From a virus: 29,438 bases of DNA. Made by a program: the position numbers and the translations under genes. The DNA lies in IMG/VR virus record IMGVR_UViG_3300023178_003941, positions 1-29,438 of that record; one strand, written 5' to 3'. The notes beneath the pieces were generated by a model. It ran no database searches, was not told the DNA's origin, and saw only the letters and a program-made list of their open reading frames with translations. This document shows, in pieces, positions 23,001 through 29,438 of the stretch. The stretch's first letter is position 1. Every line of letters starts with the position of its first letter.

Positions 23001-26000
23001 ATATATTGGCATATTAACATATAATGGATATGTATCTGCAACAGTTAATACATTACCTGTTGCACTAGTTGCAGTAACAGTTAAGTTTTCAAAACTATCT
23101 TTATAAACTTTTGCAATTTTAGTACCGTTACTAAACGATAGTATCTTTGCATATTGACCTACACCAGTACCTGCTGTTATTTGAATATGCATTCCATTAT
23201 AAGCATTTGCCAATGCAGTATCAGTTGCAGCAAGTTGAGCTGTAATTAAATCACCACCCTGTGCAACGTTTTTAGCAGTCACGTATTCTTCGCCGCCTAC
23301 ACCGTTACCGTCGTCCAAGTCAATTAAACGAGTTTCAAATATACCAGCATCTCTAAATTCATCTGCAACTACTGTTGCATTAAACCCGTCGCCGCTTATT
23401 GCATACTGTGCATTAGTATAATTAACACCTGCATTATCAAATTCGATGTTAAGTACTTGTTCACCGGTTGTTAAAACATCACCTGCAAATGCATCGTTTG
23501 AAAGGTTATCTACATTACAGTATAGTGGAACTTCTCCAACATCGGTACCTTCTGCAATAACACCATATGTACCATATGAACTGTTACCGTTTGTAGCACG
23601 TATTCTTGCACCGTAATCTGCAATATAACCTGCATAGTTGTAGTATGCAAACACAGAAACAAGTTCTGTTAGTGAGTTGTTACCGCTACACCATACACCA
23701 ATACCATCCGATAGTACTTGTGTAAAGTCGTTGGATACCATTGAACGGTTACCACCTGAGTGTAGTCCGCCATCAATCTTATTACCAACACAACCAACGC
23801 CAAATGTAGTTACGTTTTGTATATATGGCGATTTGTTAGTGATCCATGCTTCAGTATCATTTGGTCCAAAACCTGGGTCAAGTGCAACATAAGCACCTGC
23901 TGTTGGTCGTCTAGTACCAAAATCGTTTTCCTCGGTTAAGTTACCACGTAAGCCATTAAGTGTTTGGTTACGAACACCAGTTGAGTTACGTACACGATAC
24001 ATATCTGAACGCTCTGAACCATTTACAGCATTTAAGTATAGTTCTGCTGCTCTTAATGATTTAAAGTTTCCTGGATATTGTAAATCGTAAACAATAGAAT
24101 CAATGTATCTTTCCATATCTCTACGACATGCTGCTTCGTCAAAGTTATAAGTTACACTAGGAGTACCTGTTACTACTCCGCCAATTGCTACAACTTCGCC
24201 TCCAACTGTTAGTGCTACTTTAAATGAAAGGTTATCAACAACTTCTACAATATAGTAAGTAGTTCCAGCAGTTAAGTCAGCAACGCCTGTTTCAAATACA
24301 ACAGGATCATTAACTATAAACTTATGCGGAGATGTAACTTGCACTGTATCTCCATTATTAATAATATCTACAGTTCTACCAAATTCACTAGTAACCCAAG
24401 CTGTTGCTTCGTTAGCAAGGAAGTTTCTATTTGCTTTAAGAATATCAACACCGTTAATTATTTGAATGTTATTTCTATATGAAACTGTTCCTGTAATTTC
24501 TGGGCTATCGTTTTCACCTTTATCAAGAATATTAATAATAATGTCCATTAATGCATTTGCACGTTTCTTAGGAACAACAACGTTATTTCCAGTACCAATT
24601 GATGTGTTTGTTAGGAAAGAAGCAATAACATTTTTAAGCTCTCTGTACGATTGTACTGTAGCAGTTTTTTGTTCTCCTAATACTAAATCAGCTTGTGCAC
24701 CTCTAAAGTATGCTAGTGCTGCTATAATAGTACGATAGTTACTATCAAGTAGTAAGTCCCAAATAATTGCATCAACAATATATCCAACATCTCTTTCACA
24801 CTTAACAGTATCATAATCTAAAGTTGGATAATTTGTTTCAATATATTCTGAAACACTAGATTTAATTGATGCTACAGAACCTGACAAGTTAGAAGCTTGC
24901 TGTTTTAGTGTTGCATTAATCGAAGAAATATCTGGATTAGTTTTAGCAACAATTAGTGATCCAAATGGTGATGCATCATCTGTTAGCGGAAATTCTGAAC
25001 CATTAAAGAACGATGCAACAGTAAATGTTGTTGAACTAGGAACAGATTTTACATAGTAGTTTCCATCACCAAAATCATTAAATGTGCCGTTAGTTCTTAC
25101 TTCGTCACCTACTTTAAGATTATGGTTTGCAGATACAGTTATAACATTGCTAGTAATATCAACAACTGTTAATTCTGTTAGTGTTGATTCAACACCACCT
25201 GATTCAATAATAGTTATTACATTTCTTATTAATGCATCTACTCTTGAAGCAGAATTTGCATCGCCAATTTCTTGAATATCAGTATCTCTAAATTTTGGTT
25301 CTATTTCAGTTTGTAATACACCTGGACTTCCTATTGTGTTTTGTGCTAAATCTCCACATAAGAAAATCATATATTCATAAGCATTAAGCGTAGCTTCTTG
25401 ATCTGCGCCATCTATTTGTAATGCTGCTGCTAAGAAGTATGCATCTGCAAACTGCTGAGTTGCTGTATCGCCGCCGTATGTCATATCATAACGAACTGCG
25501 TCAACTAGCATGCCAATATCACGCTTACATTTTTCAGAATCAAATTCAATTCCAGGATATTCTATTGCAATCCATTCAAGTACTTCAGTTTGAATAAATT
25601 CTTTGTTTTCCCAAATAATAGTAGCACCAGCTACATCAGCTGTATCTGAAGAAGCATTTATTCTCCATTTAGTTGACGGTCTAGCACCTCCATTAATTGT
25701 AGCAGTAATGTCGTCAATAATTAATTCTGCATGTCCTGATGCTGAATCAGTAACAACATGCTTTAATTTATGTTTTAAGAAGTTTACTGCACCAATAGTT
25801 GCTTTTAGTTCATTATTAATTACTTCATTGGTTGAAGTTAATGCTCTATGATAGCTCATTCCTGCTTTAATTGAAGCAAAGTTTGATCCTGTTAATATGT
25901 CACGTGCAATAGCATCGGTCATTAAACCTGCATCTCTACGACACGTTGTTTGATTATATGCAAGATCTTGGTTAAATTTTTCTACCCAATATACAACGTC

Positions 26001-29000
26001 TTCAACAATCTCGTATCTAGTTGCTGCGATTGTATTAAACGCTGTTTCATAATCTTCTTCTGCCCATTCAGTTGCAATTTCAATTGTTGCATTTGGGTTA
26101 CCGTTGTTAATCCAGTCTAAAATATCGTCTACACGATCTTCGGCAAATTCAATTGATGCTGCATTACCTGGTGTACCAGTAGTATCTTGTACTTCTGTAA
26201 CTCCTGGGCTAGTTGTTACTGTAGTTTCTGCAATAACTTCGCCAATTACTGTACGCATTCTAGCATATGCTGCTAGTGTTGAGGGCAACTCATCAATACC
26301 AATTGTTAAAACAAAGTTTGAATAATATGCGCTACCTGCAATTAGTGATTGTGTATTACCGCCATAAATCAAATCATAACGTATAGCGTCTAAGATATAA
26401 CCAACATCACGTATACAACGATCTTGTGCACCACTTGATAATGTGCCCCAGAAAGTATCGTAACCATTTGCTGGATCTTCTAACCATTTACGCACTTCTT
26501 GTTGAATAAACGCATGGTTTGCTGCAAGTTGATTTGCTGCATCGCTATATGTAGCATTAGCACCTGTTGTGTTAGATGCTGTTGCAAAGGCAATGTCTTC
26601 TGTTAAATTATTTGGAACAGGAAGTTCTATACCTGGTAATGCTGCAAGACCGTTTTCAATAATATTTCTAATATCATCTGCACGTTTTGCTGCAATCATT
26701 GCAACTTCAGTTGTACCAAGATCACTAATTACACCAATTGTAATTCTTGTTAGTGCTTCTTCAATAAAATTAATTGTAGCAATAGTAGGTTCTAGTTGAT
26801 CAGCCAGCACTACTTCTGTTGAAGTTATACCTCTTAAATATGACATGCCTGCTTTTGCGCTGCGGAAGTCACTGCCAAAGATAACATCGTATGCAATAGC
26901 ATCGATCATATAGCCTACATCTCTTGAGCAAATATCTTGGTCATATACTAGATCTGGATACTGATTATTGATATAATCAATTACACTGTCTTGTATAATA
27001 GACTTTCTGCCATCAATTACTGATTTTAGATCTTGATATGCACTATCTACCCATGCAGTACTTGGACTAATTATTGCTGGATCATCACCAGTATCGATAG
27101 TGTTATAAATTTCATTAATACGATCTACTGAAAACGCTGCTGCGCCTGCACTACCAGCAGTTCCGCTAGTGTCTTGACTAGTAACGTTTCCTGCACTAGG
27201 AGTAATTGCATTACCTGTAGCAATATCATCAATAATTGTTGCAAGGTGACTTTGTATTGCCAACGTAGCAACTTTTGTACTACTTGGTCTTATGAACACT
27301 CCATTACTGTAATAAGAACGTGCTACAACTATAGTTTCTAAGTTTCCACGATATGTTAAATCGTAACGTAACGCATCAATGCTATAGCCAACATCAGCAA
27401 GCCATGCTGCTTGTTCTCCAGCAGTAAGTCCTGTCCAAACAGAATTGTAGTTAGTATTTAGGTATGCTTCAATTTCGTCAATTATAAATTGTTTGTTAGC
27501 AAAAACTAATCTACGAGCATCAAAGAATCCTGTATCGTATCCTGTTGGATCTGTAATTGTAAATGATGTAGGATGTACACCAGATATTATAATATCTCTA
27601 ATAAGTTCAGTACTTGCTTTTACAGCATTTGTCCCTGAAGTAATTTCTTTAATTTCTTCTCTTATATGATTAACAGTAGCTATTGTAGCAGTTAACTGAT
27701 TTTCAATAACAACTTCTGCAGAACTAATAGCTCTACGATAGGACATTCCTGACTTAAGAGATCTAAATTTACTACCAAACATTATGTCATAACGTAATCC
27801 GTCAATTATATATCCAACGTCTCTTGAACACTTAGCATGATCATATACAAATTCGCTATAGTTGTCAGTGATAAATTGTAATACAGCAGGAACAACAGTA
27901 GTATCTGCTAATACATCATCAACATCAGATTGAATAGCTGCTGTTGCCCAACTGTAGTCTGGATATGTTTTAGTTGGAATACTACTTAAACTTCCTGCAT
28001 CAATTGCACTAATTAGTATATCTAATAGTGTTGCAGCTTCAGCTTCTTCAGTAACTCCTGACATATAGCCAGTAACAATAGTTTTTAATTCTGTCATTGC
28101 TGCAACTTCAATTTGACGCTGACTTACTGGTAAAGTACTTGCCCAACCGTCAAAGTATGCCTTAGTTACTTCGATAGTTGCACTATTACCTCCGTACTGG
28201 ATATCATAGCTAAGTGCATCAACAATGTAACCTGTGTCTCTTTCGCATACTGCTTGATCATATGCAAAGTTTGGATAGTTTGTATTAATCCAATTTGTTA
28301 CATCTGTAATAATGTCAGCTCTATTTGTTTGTAGTTCAGTACGTGCTATTGTTTTATTTGTTACACCGCCTGGATCAGTCCAGTTAATTACATCTGCTGC
28401 GGCAGTGCCGTTTTGAATAATATCAATTACTTCAGTCCAATAAGCAGTATTTCTACTAATAGCAGTTGCATCATTTAGTAACGCTTCTACTAAGTCACGT
28501 TCTTCAGTAATTGCGCCAACTGTTTCTGTTAACTGATTTTCAATAACTTCTTTGCTTAAACTTCTTCTGTATGATAGACCATCTCTAACTGCATTATAGT
28601 TAGTTCCTAATGCAATATCATATGATGCGCCTGTTTGTAATAAGCCTGCATCTCTACGACATTTTGCACTGTCATATTTAAATGTTCCAAAGTTACTATT
28701 AACATAATCAATAACTGATTCCTGTATGCTTGGTGTAGCTGTTATAATACTGTTATTGATAGTAGTTAATGACGAAGCTACCCAAGTAGTGTCTGGAAGT
28801 ATTGGTGTTGCTAGTGTGCCGTCTGTATCAATAGTATCATAAATTTCTTGAATACGTGCTTCTGCAAATGTTTCTGCGCCTGCACTACCTGCTGTACCAT
28901 CTGTATTTTGTGTTTCTGTATTGCCTGGTGTAGGCGTAATTGTAGTTTCTGTAATTACATCGCCAATAATTGATTTAAGATGAGCATATGTTGCAAGTGT

Positions 29001-29438
29001 TTCATCTTTTTTACCAGTACCGTAAACCGGACTACCGTCTACAAAATAACTTCTAGCTGCAACTGTTGTTTCTAAGTTTCCGCCGTAGGTTAAGTCATAT
29101 CGTACCGCATCAATAATATAACGTGTGTCTCTTTCACAGTTTGCAGTATCAAAAGTAAACAATGCATCAAATGGTGCAATTACATTATCAACTTGGTATT
29201 GAATCCAAGCAGTTTGTTCTGCAACAATAAAATCAACATTTGCTTCAAGTTGTGCAACAGCATTAGCAAATCCTGAATCGCTTGCATTGTTTGTACCACT
29301 TGTAGGTGTTGGACCAACTTCTGGCAATGTTGGAACTATATCTAAACCTTCTACTAAAATATCTGCAAGTAATTTAGTACTGTTGTTTGTTCTATCAGTT
29401 GCAACTGTTGTTCCGCCATAACCATTTATAAAAGACTG
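20067..29438 (-). CDS. Giant repeat-containing tail fibre-like protein (5' end outside window)
   Basis: Very large virion protein, at least 3,123 aa. The frame stays open through the right edge; a TTG at 29325-29327 is in frame but is preceded by 37 more coding residues, so the true start lies outside. From N to C: eleven repeats of about 140-160 aa with a C-x-RD-x-GY-x2-DA-x2-YD motif (about 24050-29200); a beta-helix-like part (about 23400-24050); an Asp-box-like propeller (about 21360-22720) interrupted by Gly-rich GYTSPP repeats; and a C-terminal domain (RLTGHDFLYIGTGN, RVFFTSTDQDGNFNVGG, VPTQRAIKSYITAQIGG) seen in fibre proteins of T4-like marine phages. Four copies of a VG-x2-V-x-FTG...YYV-x-x-IPS beta module are scattered through it. 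It heads the fibre operon and probably contacts the host surface. Confidence 0.85.
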   Translation of the reverse strand, partial: QSFINGYGGTTVATDRTNNSTKLLADILVEGLDIVPTLPEVGPTPTSGTNNASDSGFANAVAQLEANVDFIVAEQTAWIQYQVDNVIAPFDALFTFDTANCERDTRYIIDAVRYDLTYGGNLETTVAARSYFVDGSPVYGTGKKDETLATYAHLKSIIGDVITETTITPTPGNTETQNTDGTAGSAGAETFAEARIQEIYDTIDTDGTLATPILPDTTWVASSLTTINNSIITATPSIQESVIDYVNSNFGTFKYDSAKCRRDAGLLQTGASYDIALGTNYNAVRDGLSYRRSLSKEVIENQLTETVGAITEERDLVEALLNDATAISRNTAYWTEVIDIIQNGTAAADVINWTDPGGVTNKTIARTELQTNRADIITDVTNWINTNYPNFAYDQAVCERDTGYIVDALSYDIQYGGNSATIEVTKAYFDGWASTLPVSQRQIEVAAMTELKTIVTGYMSGVTEEAEAATLLDILISAIDAGSLSSIPTKTYPDYSWATAAIQSDVDDVLADTTVVPAVLQFITDNYSEFVYDHAKCSRDVGYIIDGLRYDIMFGSKFRSLKSGMSYRRAISSAEVVIENQLTATIATVNHIREEIKEITSGTNAVKASTELIRDIIISGVHPTSFTITDPTGYDTGFFDARRLVFANKQFIIDEIEAYLNTNYNSVWTGLTAGEQAAWLADVGYSIDALRYDLTYRGNLETIVVARSYYSNGVFIRPSSTKVATLAIQSHLATIIDDIATGNAITPSAGNVTSQDTSGTAGSAGAAAFSVDRINEIYNTIDTGDDPAIISPSTAWVDSAYQDLKSVIDGRKSIIQDSVIDYINNQYPDLVYDQDICSRDVGYMIDAIAYDVIFGSDFRSAKAGMSYLRGITSTEVVLADQLEPTIATINFIEEALTRITIGVISDLGTTEVAMIAAKRADDIRNIIENGLAALPGIELPVPNNLTEDIAFATASNTTGANATYSDAANQLAANHAFIQQEVRKWLEDPANGYDTFWGTLSSGAQDRCIRDVGYILDAIRYDLIYGGNTQSLIAGSAYYSNFVLTIGIDELPSTLAAYARMRTVIGEVIAETTVTTSPGVTEVQDTTGTPGNAASIEFAEDRVDDILDWINNGNPNATIEIATEWAEEDYETAFNTIAATRYEIVEDVVYWVEKFNQDLAYNQTTCRRDAGLMTDAIARDILTGSNFASIKAGMSYHRALTSTNEVINNELKATIGAVNFLKHKLKHVVTDSASGHAELIIDDITATINGGARPSTKWRINASSDTADVAGATIIWENKEFIQTEVLEWIAIEYPGIEFDSEKCKRDIGMLVDAVRYDMTYGGDTATQQFADAYFLAAALQIDGADQEATLNAYEYMIFLCGDLAQNTIGSPGVLQTEIEPKFRDTDIQEIGDANSASRVDALIRNVITIIESGGVESTLTELTVVDITSNVITVSANHNLKVGDEVRTNGTFNDFGDGNYYVKSVPSSTTFTVASFFNGSEFPLTDDASPFGSLIVAKTNPDISSINATLKQQASNLSGSVASIKSSVSEYIETNYPTLDYDTVKCERDVGYIVDAIIWDLLLDSNYRTIIAALAYFRGAQADLVLGEQKTATVQSYRELKNVIASFLTNTSIGTGNNVVVPKKRANALMDIIINILDKGENDSPEITGTVSYRNNIQIINGVDILKANRNFLANEATAWVTSEFGRTVDIINNGDTVQVTSPHKFIVNDPVVFETGVADLTAGTTYYIVEVVDNLSFKVALTVGGEVVAIGGVVTGTPSVTYNFDEAACRRDMERYIDSIVYDLQYPGNFKSLRAAELYLNAVNGSERSDMYRVRNSTGVRNQTLNGLRGNLTEENDFGTRRPTAGAYVALDPGFGPNDTEAWITNKSPYIQNVTTFGVGCVGNKIDGGLHSGGNRSMVSNDFTQVLSDGIGVWCSGNNSLTELVSVFAYYNYAGYIADYGARIRATNGNSSYGTYGVIAEGTDVGEVPLYCNVDNLSNDAFAGDVLTTGEQVLNIEFDNAGVNYTNAQYAISGDGFNATVVADEFRDAGIFETRLIDLDDGNGVGGEEYVTAKNVAQGGDLITAQLAATDTALANAYNGMHIQITAGTGVGQYAKILSFSNGTKIAKVYKDSFENLTVTATSATGNVLTVADTYPLYVNMPIYLSDDIGGLSGTTVYYVTAIPSTTTFTVSTSEGGADETLTNETKDVILYAAGWDHVIAGTPIEPALDLTTGYTVEPSITYSAPGTTTDVDATGSPATAFRAAQFADGKFVALQNGGTDSIYSRDGVTWSQGGALPASANWSEATFGGGSGATARAIVGGLGGRDAVLEAELGELNSIGLPGPTQIARINVINGGQGYTSPPTISISGGGGNGATAICTVLNGSIQEVIVTTTGAGYASAPTVTVETDKVTQLIVDSYGNGYLTTPTVTLSGGGASTQATVLATTDNNGVVSLAFDLDGDDNPLVGAGYTSDPVVTITDPNAKFVAVANGSTDNASLLLSDGDQDNWTAGTALPNSNFTSVIYGNGTYVAVGGSGGAGSAATSTDGSSWVSRTTPGLGAGTLTGVAYGAGYYVAINGGGNETLVSSNGILWTAGGNLPATAVWTSIAYGNGRFVAVASSGRDVAISYDKGVTWIESVSGLPSVETWSTVRYGQGLFVAVAEDSDVYATSQDGLTWTKHAITLGDWHALAFGSVNKKPYWIALTDDVATDSASINTGAKARSRLTEADGAINQIRIIEPGSNYPKGTVASTTASNTITVNTTDNMIVGQQIKFTGVTESGLTDESLYYINTIPSGTEITVSLIANSGTPVVVETATFTGAEFRTGPIVTITDPNSTQAAPIDARQGDGVLANPTFTNRGTGYQTATTELSGDGSADLFQASTFIAVKNLFDLPEPGSNVEFADRVGTFYKLVAISNVLGDSGDYSATFQLSPGLTTLVAPLDGTRITTTNKYSQVRLTGHDFLYIGTGNQADTNYPYVDITTALQERQQLASNGGRVFFTSTDQDGNFNVGGLFGVQQSTGTATLDADAFNLAGLQSLQLNGIGLGIGSAIITQFSTDPFFTANSDSVVPTQRAIKSYITAQIGGGQSSLNVNTLTAGTVFIANDEITTTSGGQLNITAKMNFTGGIDGAPVALGFFLAR
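21360..22720 (-). repeat. Asp-box-like beta-propeller repeats in the giant fibre
   Basis: About six repeats follow the pattern S-x-DG-x-TW, then a W-x-S/T-x-x-YG step and GNG-x-FVAV: SRDGVTWSQGG, SDGDQDNWTAG, STDGSSWVSRT, SSNGILWTAGG, SYDKGVTWIES and SQDGLTWTKHA. This is the Asp-box signature of sialidase-type propellers. No catalytic residues could be assigned, so a binding role is likely. Confidence 0.65.
22040..22560 (-). repeat. Gly-rich GYTSPP repeats inserted in the propeller
   Basis: Four repeats of GGQGYTSPPTISISGGGGNG type (also GAGYASAPTVTVET, GNGYLTTPTVTLSGGG, GAGYTSDPVVTITDPN) lie between the first and second propeller blades. They look like a beta-rich inserted domain. Two related single copies occur further downstream in the gene (SNYPKGTV, RGTGYQTATTELSG). 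Confidence 0.65.
24050..29200 (-). repeat. Eleven alternating C-x-RD-x-GY repeats in the giant fibre
   Basis: Cores lie near 29130, 28655, 28235, 27820, 27395, 26915, 26405, 25935, 25525, 24790 and 24120. Type A carries YDLTYGGN followed by a Y-F/Y; type B carries YDIMFGSKFRS-x-K-x-GMSYRRA, then E-x2-x-NQL. They alternate A-B along the first nine cores. Cys-x-Arg-Asp is kept in ten; the fifth has AAWLAD instead. The tenth and eleventh are spaced wider because beta modules are inserted. Confidence 0.8.

Noticed and set aside
20148-26799. Several plus-strand frames of 60-90 aa opposite the giant fibre
   Set aside because: They are antisense to a repeat-coding gene, scattered, without ribosome sites, and some repeat only because the sense strand repeats.
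24050-29200. Regularly spaced repeats as a possible CRISPR-like array
   Set aside because: The period is over 400 bp, the repeats are diverged and lie in one open coding frame.
29325-29327. TTG as the start codon of the giant fibre protein
   Set aside because: The frame is open upstream to the window edge with plausible coding sequence (QSFINGYGG, then a LLADILVEGLDIVP segment), so the TTG is internal and the gene is partial.

Overview
The window is part of a T4-like marine myovirus genome (contractile tail; cyanophage or pelagiphage type), AT-rich and almost fully coding. The assignment rests on recognisable homologues of T4 tail tube gp19, sheath gp18, neck proteins gp13 and gp14 and tail completion gp15, on T4-type late promoters (TAAATA core), and on fibre proteins of the kind seen in marine T4-like phages. 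An ADP-heptose pathway implies a Gram-negative host. No tRNA, CRISPR, integrase or transposase was seen.

Layout. (1) 1-3683, minus: tail tube (cut by the left edge) and an enlarged tail sheath. (2) 3786-4910: a degenerate HNH-like zinc protein (+), a dNMP-kinase-like P-loop protein (-) and a 70-aa unknown (-). The two minus genes have sigma70-like promoters and related palindromes. (3) 4931-8923: neck gp13 (-), diverging from gp14 and gp15 (+) across a palindromic double late promoter, then a Nudix hydrolase. (4) 8916-15839: a sugar cassette. A near-consensus sigma70 promoter drives hldE, a 2OG-Fe(II) oxygenase, hldD, a cupin and gmhB on plus, each overlapping the next. Convergent to it on minus is an overlapping operon of a GT9 heptosyltransferase-like protein, a NodU/CmcH-type carbamoyltransferase and a second 2OG-Fe(II) oxygenase. 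(5) 15901-29438, minus: an adsorption module of a giant repeat protein (over 3,100 aa, running off the right edge), a small structural protein, a fibre with a C-terminal S74 autochaperone, a Cys/Gly-rich putative tip protein and a tail-fibre assembly chaperone, closed by a rho-independent terminator.

How it fits together. The cassette encodes the steps from heptose-7-phosphate to ADP-L-glycero-D-manno-heptose (HldE kinase and adenylyltransferase, GmhB phosphatase, HldD epimerase) plus a heptosyltransferase-like transferase and a carbamoyltransferase. The first enzyme, GmhA, is absent; it may come from the host, or the cupin may replace it. The simplest reading is that the virus makes, transfers and carbamoylates a heptose, most likely on host LPS, less likely on its own fibres or DNA. 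Its host-type promoter suggests earlier expression than the surrounding late structural genes. On the plus strand, three predicted transcription starts coincide with the start codon (hldE, gp14, HNH-like gene), suggesting leaderless mRNAs, while the minus-strand late genes have normal Shine-Dalgarno leaders.
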